Assembly: GCF_030817315.1 (NCBI RefSeq)
Contig: NZ_JAUSZF010000003.1
Coordinates: 1 to 64,000 of the forward strand
Length of the DNA stretch: 64,000 nt
Direction of reading: 5' to 3'
From: Sphingomonas faeni
GTDB lineage: Bacteria > Pseudomonadota > Alphaproteobacteria > Sphingomonadales > Sphingomonadaceae
In this document: piece by piece, positions 34,469 to 45,017 of the stretch
Numbering within the stretch: the first letter of the stretch is position 1
Layout of the letters: each line of letters starts with the position of its first letter
Made by a program: the position numbers and the translations under genes
Notes under the pieces: model-generated
What the model saw: the letters and a program-made list of their open reading frames with translations, nothing else
What the model was told of the DNA's origin: nothing
The model's database searches: none

Positions 34469-35200
34469 CTACAAAGTCAGGTGGCCTCGCTTGATACGTA
34501 GCGTGATGATCAGACCCCCTTCCGACCAATCGTAATCGATCGAACCGCCTAGTTGCCCGGTGACACTCCGCTTCACCAGTTGGCTGCCAAATCCGGAAAG
34601 TCCATCGGGCGCTGCGACAGCCGGACCGCCTCGTTCCAACCATGTCAGCACAATGTGCTCGCCGTCCGTGACGCTGGAGATATCAAGCGTGCCAGTAGGC
34701 GCAGATAGCGCGCCATATTTAACTGAGTTGGTTGCAAGTTCATGATAATGTGCGCGATCCTAGTTGCCGATGCCTCGCCGACGCCCATGCGTTCGACCGC
34801 GACCCGTATGCGCCCCTTGAAGCGCCGAGGTCGTCGTACGGGGCCAGTACAATCGACAGTAGATCGCCCAGCAACGCCGCCGCGCCCTGTCCTGCGGATA
34901 AGGGGCGAACCAGATCGTGCGCACGATCCAGCGCGGTCAGGCGTTCGGTCAGATCATGCGCTATTTCTACGATGCTGGCTGCCGATCACGACGTGATGGC
35001 AGTGAGACCCGAAGCTATAGCCGGCAAATTCTTGACGCGGTGGCCCGTTTCCCCAGCGAGCAGTTCGTTGCTCTCCCCGGCCTGTTTACTGCCCGTCACG
35101 TCAAGGAAGATGCCAAACATCGTGCGGCCAACAATAGTCAATGTCATCGCCCTTCCCTTGCGCCGCAACTCTATCCGAATTGTTGCAGACGTTCGGTAAT
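34469..35200 (-). pseudogene. HWE-family sensor histidine kinase, several frameshifts
   Basis: Pieces in order on the minus strand: MFGIFLDVTGSKQAGESNEL, then GETGHRVKNLPAIASGLTAI (phospho-His motif), then DLTERLTALDRAHDLVRPLS and GQGAAALLGDLLSIVLAPYD, then GRIRVAVERMGVGEASAT, then HELATNSVKYGALSAPTGTL (the N-box) and FGSQLVKRSVTGQLGGSIDY at the end. At least three frame changes separate them. The sensor part is gone. Ancient pseudogene. Confidence 0.8.
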
Positions 35201-35680
35201 GTGACGCTGTAGATCGGCGACTGGACCACCTATCAGGCCCCTGTTCTCTCATTGCGGGCAGGTGCGACCGGCGACAATCCCACTTGCCCGCATTCGTGAA
35301 ACAGGGATCTGGCTGATTTGAGGTAGCGGAACGGCTGGGCGGGCCTTCGTTCATCGGGTGAAGCGGTAGCATCAGCCAAGTCAGTTGATCCGGATAAGGA
35401 AGGTAAAAGACGTGTGAATTCCGGGAGCGCGTCTGCCATAATAGAGTTATCGTCAGCGGGATACCGACTACCTGTCCTTATCAGATGACTCGGCGCGCCT
35501 AGATACAGCTGAAATTGCTGCGGATATGTTCGCCGGCGCCAAGGGCAACGACAATACCGGCGCTTGGCGTAGCTGCGATGCTTGACAGCGACGAAGCGCT
35601 CACGTGCAAACTGGTTAGGGGGCTTCCCCCCATTCTGCCCTGCATGCCGGTTTGATCGGCTAGTCCACTCAGGCGTTGCA

Positions 35681-35714
35681 GCCTCCGGAAGCGGGCTTGC
35701 CCACTTCCGGAGGC
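35681..35714. terminator. Hairpin after the autotransporter gene
   Basis: GCCTCCGGAAG pairs with its complement, extended by a GGGC/GCCC pair around a 2-nt loop with one mismatch, 7 bp beyond the stop codon. It lacks a T-run. Likely terminator or 3'-end stabiliser. Confidence 0.65.
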
Positions 35715-35720
35715 GCCGCG

Positions 35721-38700
35721 TCAGAACGCCAGCCGAACTCCCGCGCGGGCCGAGGCGCGATGGTCCGCGTCGCCGCTTTCGCCGGAAAGCGCGCCGAACA
35801 CCGCCAGACGCTGCGACACGGCGATGTCGGCACCAAGCGTCGCAGTTGCGAGCAGGGGTGCGCGGGCCGCACCTGCCGCCAGCAGCTCCAGGTCGCCGCC
35901 GCCCAGCGCGGCCAGAGCATAGGGGGTGCGCCCCTTCACCTGATAGCGCGCGCCGATCGTCAAATACGGACGGGCAACCATTATTCCGTCCGGCGAAACG
36001 GCGCTTGCAAAGGTCAGGCTTCCGTCGACGAACGCCGCGGTGCTGCGCTGCTTAGCGACCGTGAGCGCGAAGGCGCTGCCCCCCGTTTCCGCCACGCTGC
36101 CCCGCGTGGTGCGGATCGCGGTGCCACCGATGCTCGGCCGCACCGTCCAGGCGTCCGACAGCGGTACCGCTGCATCGATGTTCGCGTCCGCAGTCCAGCT
36201 GTGCAGGTCGTAGCGTCCAAACGCCGTCCCACCCGGCAGCGCGCGACGCGTGTCCGCCTGCGCGCCGTCATAGGCGACCATTGCCTTGATACCGACCGCG
36301 CCACGCTGCACGCGACCGTGCACGCCCGCGACGCCGCCATCGGCCTGCGTCCGCGCGCCAAGGCCGGACAGCGTCTGGTGGCCGTTTAGCCACCCGCCGA
36401 ACGCCCCCAGCGACCAGCTGTCGCCTGCGACGCCGATGCCGGCGAGGAAGCCATAGCCGTTGACGGTCGTCCGCGCGGTGCCGCGCGTGACGTCCGCGTC
36501 GAGCGTGCGCGTGCCGGTGAGCGCCGAGGCGAAGGTGTACATCCCCGGCGTGTCGCGGGTCGGCGCGAAGGCGCTGCCACGCGCCGCGTCGGCTAGCGTC
36601 AGCCCGTTCTCCACGCCGATCTGGCGTGCGGCGGCATAGGCTTCGGGGCTGAATCGCGCGAACGCCGCGGCATTGGTGGCCCCGGATGCGCTGACCAGCG
36701 ACGGCGCGGCGGCGATCAGCGCGGCGCTTGCCTGCCCGCTGGTCAGGACGCCGTTGACGTAGTCGATGCTGTCGCGCACCTGGCCGGCATAGCTCGCGTC
36801 GTTCCGGAACTGGCCGAGCAGCCGGATGGTGTTGGCATCCTGCACGACGAAGCCGAACAGCGAGGCGGGCTTGACGACGGTGGTGAAGCTGCCGGTGATG
36901 CCGCCGCTGGTCGTGATGAGATCCAGGCTTTGCCCCGGCGTCAGCGTGCCGGTCGAGACCAGTTGCAGCGTCGCCCCGCCGGCGATCGTCAGCGCACCGT
37001 TGACCACCAGCTTGTCGGATATCGTCGGCGTGATCTCGAACAGCGATGTCGAGGTCGAGGCCAGCGCGACATTGCCGTTGACCGTCATCGTTCCCGGCGA
37101 GGCGCCGGGGCTGAGCGTTCCCGCAACCGCGATGTTGCCGGTGACCGTGCCTGCCGAGCCGAAGGTGGCGCCCTGTTGCACGGTGAACGTCGCGGCGGTC
37201 ATGCTCGAGCCCGCCAGTCCGACCAGCCGCCCGCCGGTCAGCGTGAGATTGCCCAGCGATGCGGCGCCAGCGATGGTCGCGAACCCGCCGCTCATCCGAT
37301 ACGCCTCGATATTGGCGATGCTCGAGAACGCGACCGGCGCCGTGGCGCTGCCGCCCGACACGTCGATGCTGTCGCTGCCCGCGCCGCCGTCCACTGCGCC
37401 CACAAAGCCGCCGGCGATGGTGAAGCGGTTGTCGGCCGATCCGAACGTTACGCGTGCCGCAAGGCCCGCGTCGGCGGCGATCGTCAGGTTGCCCGCCGCG
37501 GCCAGCGTGTCATAGGCGAAGCCGCCACCGCCGAACGTTAGCGTACCCGAGCCTTCGGTCGTCAACCGTGCGAAGTTGGTGAGCGTGCCCACGCGCAGGC
37601 CTAGATCGCTAGCCGACAGGTCGAGCGTCGCCGCGTTGCTGCCTGCGCCCCCGGACACGATGCCGGCGAGCGTGCCGCCCGCTGCCAGCCGGAAGCCGTC
37701 ATTGCCCGCGCCGAGATCGATCGTCCCTGCGAGCACGCCGCCACGCGCCACCGTCACCGTCTTGTCGCCACCGGTGATCGCGATCGACTGCCCGGCGCTG
37801 CCAAGCGTGCCGGCGAGAGTCAGCGCGTTACCCGTAAGCGCCAGCGTCTCGAAACCGGTGGCAGTACCCGTCAGCGTCACCGCACTCATATTGGTCAGCC
37901 ACAGCGTGTCGGTGCCGAGGCCCCCGTCATAGCGGCCGGCCAGCGTTGCCGCGCCGATCGCGAGCGTGTCGTTGCTTGAACCAAGCAGGACCGCACCGAC
38001 ATCGCCGTCGAGCGTCACTTGCGTCGCCGGACCGGTCGCGGTGATCTGGCCTACCGCGTAGCCGCCCAATCCCAGTGACAGGCTGGTACCGGTAAGCGCG
38101 ATCGACTGGAAGTTCTGGTCGAGCGTCAGCGCCAGCGTGCCGCTACCGTCCACCGCCAGCGTCTGAAAATTGGCGCGCGCGCCGATGCCGGCGCGGTCGC
38201 CGCCGAGCACCACGCGGTAGAGATTGGCGCCTGCACCTCCGTCGACGCTGCCATTGGCGCTGCTGCCGAGCCCTTCGACATAGGTGTCGTCGCCCGCGCC
38301 GAGCAGCACCGCGCCGCCGATCGCACCGGTGTTGACGACGATATCATTGCCGTCCGCCAGCGTGATCCCGCCCACTATCGTGCCGGCATTGACGAGGGTC
38401 AGGGCTCCGCTGCCAGCCGATCCGGTGACGGTGGTCGCACCCCGGGTCGCCAGCGTCTGCCCCGCCGCGACTGCAAGCGTCCCGCCGGAGAGGCCGATCG
38501 TGTCGACGCCGAAGCCGCCAGAGAAAACACCGGTTCCGGTGCCGGTCTGCGTCACGCGTTCGAAATTGGCCATCTGCGATGCGGCGAGGGATACCGTGCC
38601 GCCGGTCGTGGCCAGCTCATAGCTGTCCGTCCCGTCGCCGCCATCGACGAGTCCGTTGGAGGTCCCTCCAACCCGCTGGACGAAGCGATCGTCGCCTGCG

Positions 38701-41700
38701 TAGAGATCGACGAAGCCGTTGATCGTACCGGCGTTGTCGACCGTGTCCGAACCGGCATCGAGCAGAACGTCGCCGGTGATCGTGCCGGTGTTGCGGATCA
38801 TGTTGTCGAAGGTGCCGTACGTGAAGACGGCGGCGCTTCCCGTCGTGCCGAACGCGCTGATCGTGCCCGCGTTGATCAGGTTTAACGCGCTGTCCCCGGC
38901 GAGGATGGCATAGGCGCGGTCGCCGGTCGCGCTGATCGTGCCGCCGGCCGCGTTGGTGATCGTCCCCGACAAATTGCCGCCCTGCACGATCAGTCCGTAG
39001 GCGTAGGACGGGTAGTTTCCGCCCGTCATCGGCGTGGCCGTCGCCGAAATGGTGCCGGTATTGGTCAGCGCATAGGCGAAGGGCTGCGACGACGAGCGGA
39101 CGTCGAGGTCGAGCGCATACGCGGATCCCGGGCTTTGGGCGGCAATCGTACCGCTATTGGTGATGCTCGCCGTGCCGCCATTCTCGCGCGCGTCGATGGC
39201 AAAAGAGGCGGCGATGGCGCCGTTGCTGCTGGCGATCGTGCCGCTGTTGGCGACGCCGAACGACACAGGCGCTGCGGAATCGTCGGACCGCAGCACGGTG
39301 AACAGGCCGCCGTCGATCCAGCCGCTATTGTCGATCGTCATGCCCTGCGTCGCGTACAGGTTGGCCGCCTGCGTATAATATGTCGCCGTGCTTGGAACGC
39401 CGATCGTGCCGCTATTGGCAAAGGCTAGCGTCGGCGCGCCGCTCAGGCTGACTGCGGGGCCGTAGAAGCTGGACGTCGTGACGGTCCCGCTATTCGTGAA
39501 CGACGGCACGGTTGCATACACGCCGCCCGCCACCGCGCCGGCGTTGGTCAGCGAGGCGAGGACCTGATCCGCAGGGAATATCGGATCGGCCAGATAGGGA
39601 GAAGACAGGGAATAGGGCAGCGACGTCGTCAGCATGCCGGCGATATTCGCCTGGTTGACGATGCTGCCGGTGCCGGCGACGTAGAGATTGCCGCTGAACG
39701 TACCGCTCGCGGTCGTGGTCACGACTGTATCGACACCAGCCGCCTGGACTAGCGAGTCCTCGAAATTACGGACGCCGGTCGGGGCGATGTCTACCGTGCC
39801 GCTGCTGGCGAATACGCGACCATAGATGTCGGTGCCCGCGCCGCCATCGACGATACCCGACACGCCAAGCGACTCGCCGGTCTGCAGCAACAAGTCGTCG
39901 CCCGTACCGAACAGCAGGTCGCCGGCGATCGTGCCGCCGGCCGCGATGTAGCTGGAGGAATTGTAGCTACGCGTGTTGGCGTCGGCATAGCCTAGGTCGA
40001 CCGTCCCGGTGATCGTGCCCGCGTTGCTGAGCGTCGCGGACCGGACCTGGACCGCCTGGCCGATACCCGCGATGGTGCCGCCGGCCGCGTTGATGATCTG
40101 CCCCGTATTGTAGCTATAGGCATCGGTCGTGATCGCCGCCCCGAGGGTGGAGGCGAGCGTGCCGGTGTTGGTGATCGTCGGCAGGACGTACGTCGATCCC
40201 GTATAATAGGAATTGCCCAGCAGCACCGCACTGCCGCCCACGCTGATCATCCCGCTGTTGATCAGCGTGCCGAAGTTCGCCACCCCGCGCGCCGCCGCGC
40301 CGCCCGCGGCCTGGCTTATGGTTCCGGTGTTGGTGATCGTACCGGAGCCCGAAATGCCGACGGCACCGTTCAGGGTGATGGTGCCGGCGTTGGTCACGCT
40401 CGCCCCGCCATAGATCGCGGCGATTGCGGAACCCGTCCGGTCGGTGACGGCGATGCTGCCTGCATTGGTGAAGCTGTCGGCCAAATTCAGGACGATGGCG
40501 CCGGCGTAATAATTGCCGTTTGTGGTGGTCCGCGTGAAGCCGAGCGCCCCGCGGCTGGTGATCGACAGTCCGCCAGTGGCCGGCGTCGTCGCGCCGGGAT
40601 AGGTGATCGAATAGGTCGACTGGATCACAGGCGCATTCGTCGTTGCGATGGCGACGTCAAGGTCGACGCTGCCGTTGCCGGCAAGCTGCAGGGTCTGCGC
40701 GCGGGCCTGTCCAGCGGGCGCGGACAGCGTCAGCGCCGCGCCGTTTGCGAGCTGATAGCCGACACTCGCAAATGGCCCCACATTGCCGGTCGGAAGCGTG
40801 GCGGTTGCGTCCGCATTGACTGCGTATCGCAGTGCAGAGCTGCTACCGGCGGTGACCGTGCCGGTGATCCCCGCAAACTGCCCCGGTCCCGTGTTGACCA
40901 GATCGGTTACCAGCGTCGCGCCGTTGCCGAGCGACAGATTGCCGTTCAGCACGCCGCCGGTCTGCGCGATATAGGACAGGCTGTTGTCACCGCTGAACGC
41001 GCTGCCGAAGCTTACATTGCCGTTGATCGTGCCAGCGTTGGCGACGCCCGCATTGAACGGACCGACCGAGATGGCACCACCGCTACCGCCATTGACCACG
41101 CCGCCCGCCGCGTTGATCAGATAGCCATAGGCCTGGACGTTGACCCCGGTACCGGCCGAACTGATCGTGCCGGTGTTGGTCAGATAGATGCTGGTGCTCA
41201 CGCCGGTCGTGGCGCCGCGGATCGTGCCGCTGTTCGATCCGGTATAGCCGACGTTGCCGTACAGATCGACGCCGACACCGCCGGTGGAAATGATCGTCCC
41301 GCTGTTGGTCAGCACGCCGTCGAACAGCGACACGCCCGTGCCGGTGGCGGTGATGACCCCGCTGTTGATGACCGGGTTGTAGGAGACCGATACGCCGGTG
41401 CCGCCGGTCACGGTCACGCTACCGCTGTTGGCGAAACTGTGGCTGCTCAACACGATCCCGGCCGATCCGGTGTTGCCCGAAAGAAGCGCAGTGATCGACC
41501 CCTCGTTACGGAACTGCGCGCTGGAGTCGAACGCATAGTCCAGGTCGCTGACCACACGCGTGGACAGCGCGATCGTCGCCTGGTTGACCACCGTGCCCTG
41601 CCCTGTGACGACCAGCGGGGTCGCGGTCGAGAAGCCGGCCGTCAGCGTCGCCGTGACCTTGGCATCCGGCGCCAGCAGGAGTTGTCCGAAGCCTGCGTTC

Positions 41701-42908
41701 AGGTCGATCGGCGTCGTCACGAGGGTGTCGGTGGCGAACACCACCCGCTCGGTATTGATGCCGCCGCCCGCGTTGATCGCGCCGGTGATCCCCGTCGCCA
41801 GCGCGCGTGTCCCCACGTACCGCGCGATCAGCGTGTCGTTGCCGTTGCCCAGCGTCACCGATCCGTTGATCGTGCCGCCGGTCGAATCGATCGTGCTGCC
41901 GCCATTGCCCGCGGTGACGTTGCCCGTCACCGTGCCGCGGTTGGTGAGCCTGAGCGACGTCGACGCCGCGATCGCGCCTGCGCTGCCGATCTGCCCGCCC
42001 GCCTCGTTGGTGACGGCCAGCAGACCACCCGACACCGCCGCGCCACTGCCGGCATTGGCGATCGTTCCCACGTTGGTGACGGTCAAATAATAGTTCGGCC
42101 CGGCCAGGATCGTCGCCGCGGCAGATGTCGATCGGATCACGCCTCCCGCCGCATTGGTGACGGTGGGGCCGTAACCGATCGTGGTATCGAGCGCGCTGCC
42201 AGCGCCGCCGTCGATGCTGCCCGCATTGGCGAGCGTGGACACCTGTCCGACGATTCCCCCGACGATGCTCGCGCCGGCGCGGTTGGTGATCGTCGAGAAG
42301 CTGGTGAGCAGGTTCGGATAGCCCTGCGCGGTCGATACCGTGTTGGCGAGCAGCGCGATCCCGCCGGTGCCGGTTACCGTGCCCGCATTGTCGAGGCTGA
42401 CGGAGACGGTCCCGTTCTCGTTGCCTGGCGACTGGAGCAGCGCCAGCGCCGTCAGGCCCGTCACGCTTCCGCCCGCGCCGACGGTCAGCGCCGTCTGTTG
42501 CGTGCTGTAATAGGAGCTCGGGTTCAGCGCGCCCGAATTCACCGTGATCGCGGTCTGCCCCGGCGCGGAGACGGTGCCCAGCACCGTGAGCGTGTTCGTC
42601 GAATAGGGAGCCGAGCTAGTCCGTGGCACATCCACTGCGATCGTCGGCGCGCCCATGTTCGATACGGTGGCGCCGCTCGCGACGACCAGTGTCGTATCGC
42701 GGGTCGTCACGCGGACGCCATCGGTGTCGGTCCCGGCGCAGGTCGTCGTGCCGTTCGCCGTGGTCGGATCGGGCGCGCATTGCGCCTGAGCGACCGCCGG
42801 CAGAGCCAAGCCCCATGCCAGCGCGCTCGTCCCGAGCACAAACGACAAACGACGGCAGCGCACGGCCGGAGCAGAACGTATCACGATTGCATTCCCCCTA
42901 ATCGGCAT
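35721..42908 (-). CDS. Giant autotransporter (type V secretion) adhesin-like protein
   Basis: 2395 aa. The signal sequence includes VLGTSALAWGLALPAVAQAQ. A passenger of about 2000 residues is built from irregular beta-helix repeats such as NAGTI, NSGTITGTG, GSGNDTVDNAGTINGFVDLY and GAGDDTYVEGLGSSANGSVD. Near 2000 comes the junction domain (VNGNVALASTSTSLFEITP), then the C-terminal barrel of about 270 residues ending in RLAF, whose last Phe is the assembly signal. The barrel exports the passenger to the cell surface. Monocistronic; a hairpin closes it. Adhesion is inferred from the family. Confidence 0.92.
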   Translation of the reverse strand: MPIRGNAIVIRSAPAVRCRRLSFVLGTSALAWGLALPAVAQAQCAPDPTTANGTTTCAGTDTDGVRVTTRDTTLVVASGATVSNMGAPTIAVDVPRTSSAPYSTNTLTVLGTVSAPGQTAITVNSGALNPSSYYSTQQTALTVGAGGSVTGLTALALLQSPGNENGTVSVSLDNAGTVTGTGGIALLANTVSTAQGYPNLLTSFSTITNRAGASIVGGIVGQVSTLANAGSIDGGAGSALDTTIGYGPTVTNAAGGVIRSTSAAATILAGPNYYLTVTNVGTIANAGSGAAVSGGLLAVTNEAGGQIGSAGAIAASTSLRLTNRGTVTGNVTAGNGGSTIDSTGGTINGSVTLGNGNDTLIARYVGTRALATGITGAINAGGGINTERVVFATDTLVTTPIDLNAGFGQLLLAPDAKVTATLTAGFSTATPLVVTGQGTVVNQATIALSTRVVSDLDYAFDSSAQFRNEGSITALLSGNTGSAGIVLSSHSFANSGSVTVTGGTGVSVSYNPVINSGVITATGTGVSLFDGVLTNSGTIISTGGVGVDLYGNVGYTGSNSGTIRGATTGVSTSIYLTNTGTISSAGTGVNVQAYGYLINAAGGVVNGGSGGAISVGPFNAGVANAGTINGNVSFGSAFSGDNSLSYIAQTGGVLNGNLSLGNGATLVTDLVNTGPGQFAGITGTVTAGSSSALRYAVNADATATLPTGNVGPFASVGYQLANGAALTLSAPAGQARAQTLQLAGNGSVDLDVAIATTNAPVIQSTYSITYPGATTPATGGLSITSRGALGFTRTTTNGNYYAGAIVLNLADSFTNAGSIAVTDRTGSAIAAIYGGASVTNAGTITLNGAVGISGSGTITNTGTISQAAGGAAARGVANFGTLINSGMISVGGSAVLLGNSYYTGSTYVLPTITNTGTLASTLGAAITTDAYSYNTGQIINAAGGTIAGIGQAVQVRSATLSNAGTITGTVDLGYADANTRSYNSSSYIAAGGTIAGDLLFGTGDDLLLQTGESLGVSGIVDGGAGTDIYGRVFASSGTVDIAPTGVRNFEDSLVQAAGVDTVVTTTASGTFSGNLYVAGTGSIVNQANIAGMLTTSLPYSLSSPYLADPIFPADQVLASLTNAGAVAGGVYATVPSFTNSGTVTTSSFYGPAVSLSGAPTLAFANSGTIGVPSTATYYTQAANLYATQGMTIDNSGWIDGGLFTVLRSDDSAAPVSFGVANSGTIASSNGAIAASFAIDARENGGTASITNSGTIAAQSPGSAYALDLDVRSSSQPFAYALTNTGTISATATPMTGGNYPSYAYGLIVQGGNLSGTITNAAGGTISATGDRAYAILAGDSALNLINAGTISAFGTTGSAAVFTYGTFDNMIRNTGTITGDVLLDAGSDTVDNAGTINGFVDLYAGDDRFVQRVGGTSNGLVDGGDGTDSYELATTGGTVSLAASQMANFERVTQTGTGTGVFSGGFGVDTIGLSGGTLAVAAGQTLATRGATTVTGSAGSGALTLVNAGTIVGGITLADGNDIVVNTGAIGGAVLLGAGDDTYVEGLGSSANGSVDGGAGANLYRVVLGGDRAGIGARANFQTLAVDGSGTLALTLDQNFQSIALTGTSLSLGLGGYAVGQITATGPATQVTLDGDVGAVLLGSSNDTLAIGAATLAGRYDGGLGTDTLWLTNMSAVTLTGTATGFETLALTGNALTLAGTLGSAGQSIAITGGDKTVTVARGGVLAGTIDLGAGNDGFRLAAGGTLAGIVSGGAGSNAATLDLSASDLGLRVGTLTNFARLTTEGSGTLTFGGGGFAYDTLAAAGNLTIAADAGLAARVTFGSADNRFTIAGGFVGAVDGGAGSDSIDVSGGSATAPVAFSSIANIEAYRMSGGFATIAGAASLGNLTLTGGRLVGLAGSSMTAATFTVQQGATFGSAGTVTGNIAVAGTLSPGASPGTMTVNGNVALASTSTSLFEITPTISDKLVVNGALTIAGGATLQLVSTGTLTPGQSLDLITTSGGITGSFTTVVKPASLFGFVVQDANTIRLLGQFRNDASYAGQVRDSIDYVNGVLTSGQASAALIAAAPSLVSASGATNAAAFARFSPEAYAAARQIGVENGLTLADAARGSAFAPTRDTPGMYTFASALTGTRTLDADVTRGTARTTVNGYGFLAGIGVAGDSWSLGAFGGWLNGHQTLSGLGARTQADGGVAGVHGRVQRGAVGIKAMVAYDGAQADTRRALPGGTAFGRYDLHSWTADANIDAAVPLSDAWTVRPSIGGTAIRTTRGSVAETGGSAFALTVAKQRSTAAFVDGSLTFASAVSPDGIMVARPYLTIGARYQVKGRTPYALAALGGGDLELLAAGAARAPLLATATLGADIAVSQRLAVFGALSGESGDADHRASARAGVRLAF

Positions 42909-43049
42909 CTTCGCTGCCGTATTTCGTTGCTGTGCGCGACTTTCGACGATGTTGTCCAGTGGCGCGTGAATAGGCCGCGCACAGCGCGACGGACTCTAAT
43001 CGTGGTGATGTGTCTGCCAGGGTGCACTGCGCGCAACGCGTCAGCTTTG

Positions 43050-43365
43050 TCAGGGGATCGTGGCAACCGCGATCCCCGCGGTCAGCACCACGCCGCTGGC
43101 GAACAGCGATAGCGACAGCGCGACGCGATCGCCGCATTCCGCCAGCTACTGCGGCATCGCGACAAAGGCGACGGGCAACGCAATAACACTGTCGACCAGC
43201 ACGGGCCTTAGCAACTACCCGATCAGCAACTTTAGCTCCTTACCGTTGAGGCGCCCAACGCCGTGTGGATGCGATATCTTCTTCACGCGCCGCGCCGTAT
43301 TGAACGCGGCGAGCCCGTACAGAACAATGCACCCGATCACGATCGTCTGCGCGGCCCGATCATGA
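43050..43365 (-). pseudogene. Remnant of a multi-spanning membrane protein
   Basis: The minus strand reads TIVIGCIVLYGLAAFNTARR, VKKISHPHGVGRLNGKELKL, stop, LLRPVLVDSVIALPVAFVAM, stop, CGDRVALSLSLFASGVVLTA then GIAVATIP and the final stop. Three hydrophobic helices are in one frame, broken by two stop codons. I cannot assign the family. The start is lost. Confidence 0.45.
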
Positions 43366-43729
43366 ACAGCCCCGCGCGCTGATGGCCGTCGCGATCATCG
43401 ACCTCGCACGACTGGTGGTCGACCGGGACCGCCACAACCGGCACCGCAGGCGCGATGCGATACCATTGCGTCTCCATCGTCCTGGTGGCCCCAGACGACG
43501 TTGTTCGATCAGTTCAGGAGAAGCGACAGGTAGCGTTGGGCACCCCTCGAATTTGAAAGCTGTCGATCGCCTCCCAACACAATCCGCGCCAAAATCAGAA
43601 GATGAACAAGCGGCAGGTTTCGGGAGAGGGCTAGTCCTGAATGTCGCCTTCTTGGGCAAGCTGAATGGCCGGAATGGAGAGGTCAGCGGGTTCGGACCTT
43701 GCGCTCTTCTATCGGCCCCGACCGAGCCA

Positions 43730-43996
43730 TCAGATGTCGAGGTTCCGGCGTTCGATCTCGGCAAGCAGGGCTTCTTTATAAATCTCGCCGGGCTCTCCCG
43801 CGGTCTGCTGGTAGCTTTCGACGAGCTGTTGATCTGACAACGCCAGGATAATCTGATCCGAAGTCTGGCGGTATTGCTTCAGGTTCTGATCGGTCGTGTC
43901 CAAGCCGGAGCCATCTTGCGTGCGTATCTCGCCGCGAGCGATGCGGCCGGCGGTGTTCAGCAGGCTGCGTAGGCGGTTTAGGTTACTATCGTTCAT
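43730..43996 (-). CDS. Small protein of the RRNL-tail family
   Basis: 88 aa: MNDSNLNRLRSLLNTAGRIA, LKQYRQTSDQIILALSDQQL, VESYQQTAGEPGEIYKEALL, AEIERRNLDI. The last 36 residues align with the protein at 14130. Helical. Monocistronic. Function unknown. Confidence 0.75.
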   Translation of the reverse strand: MNDSNLNRLRSLLNTAGRIARGEIRTQDGSGLDTTDQNLKQYRQTSDQIILALSDQQLVESYQQTAGEPGEIYKEALLAEIERRNLDI

Positions 43997-44484
43997 GTCT
44001 TCAGCCTGTGCGCTGTCGACCGATTTGTGCGATCGTATCTGCGTAAGGGACCGGAACGACGCACGCCTGATGCTCGTGCGCCGTTCCTAACCGTTGTCGG
44101 ACCCCAGACGGTCATACGCGGCTTCTTCGGCACTTACCGGAGGGAGTAACCAATTCCAGCACCTTTCGAGCATCGAGGCGGCCGCTAAAGGCCGACTCGC
44201 GATATATCGTGTCTCCGCTACATACTACCATGGGTAGTGGCGAAATGGCTCGCAGATCACCTACAAATACAACAAAGGCGAAGCACCCGTTAGTGCCTCG
44301 CCTCAACTCTACAATCCCACAGTCACAGCTTTGTATGGCAGACGTTCGAGAACATCAGCGAAGGCAAACGCGCGATTCATCGCATCGTTTTGCTCGCGAG
44401 GGCCATCGCAAACGTGGTCGAGCGCATTCATGTTCTGAACCGTGTCGGTGTCTCCCAACTTATCGTTGCCGCCAAGAAGCCGAT

Positions 44485-44739
44485 CTAAGGTAGCGCTTTA
44501 TTCGTCTTTAGCGGCGCTTGAAGACTTGGGCGATGCCCCGTGCGCCCTTTGCCCGACAGTGGCGCGACTTGGCGTTTGGGCGAAGCATCACTTTTTCGAA
44601 ACGAGCGCCATTTGCTAGTGCGGTGATCTCGTATCATGGAAACCCGGCATCTAGAGCATTCGGATCTCCAATCCGCCGTATCGTGCCAGATCTTGGCCTT
44701 CCGCTGGCGGTGGCCAATCAATAAACATAGTATTTTCAT
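44485..44739 (-). CDS. Small protein with a CxxC zinc-ribbon-like motif
   Basis: 84 aa: MKILCLLIGHRQRKAKIWHD, TADWRSECSRCRVSMIRDHR, then WRSF and a basic tail. The pattern C-x-GH ... C-x-x-C (CLLIGH, CSRC) looks like a small zinc-binding fold seen in sphingomonad hypotheticals. The last 25 residues are low in complexity and may be non-conserved. Confidence 0.5.
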   Translation of the reverse strand: MKILCLLIGHRQRKAKIWHDTADWRSECSRCRVSMIRDHRTSKWRSFRKSDASPKRQVAPLSGKGRTGHRPSLQAPLKTNKALP

Positions 44740-44801
44740 TGTCTTGGCTGCTCCCCTGTGTTCGGCTTATCCGTCGGCGATGCCATAATAACCGGAATAC
44801 C

Positions 44802-44921
44802 CTAATGAGCCGCCTTGATGCCTTCCGCTGGATAAGTGAACGAGGCGTTACCGGCCGCCTGCGTCTCCTCAATTATTTTGACCAAATAGGCGTGGGCATC
44901 TCGCAAGCGGGTGAGGGTCAT
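44802..44921 (-). CDS. Possible small protein, 39 aa
   Basis: MTLTRLRDAHAYLVKIIEET then QAAGNASFTYPAEGIKAAH. A plausible helix, but no ribosome site and no family. Weak candidate. Confidence 0.3.
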   Translation of the reverse strand: MTLTRLRDAHAYLVKIIEETQAAGNASFTYPAEGIKAAH

Positions 44922-45017
44922 ATGGATATTTAAAGATGAATTCTTCGGCGCTCTGCTGGACTGTGGTCGGATTAGGTGGAACGTTGAGCACGTCCACGCC
45001 GTCGTCCAGAACCGGCC

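Noticed and set aside
41439..43112. 557-aa plus-strand frame opposite the autotransporter
   Set aside because: Arg/Gly-rich antisense shadow of a GC-rich coding sequence; the opposite strand has a clear autotransporter.
44340..44493. Frame reading GKRAIHRIVLLARAIANVVE then HVLNRVGVSQLIV, resembling a LuxR-type DNA-binding end
   Set aside because: The similarity is too weak and needs no-gap guesses; no start or receiver part was found.
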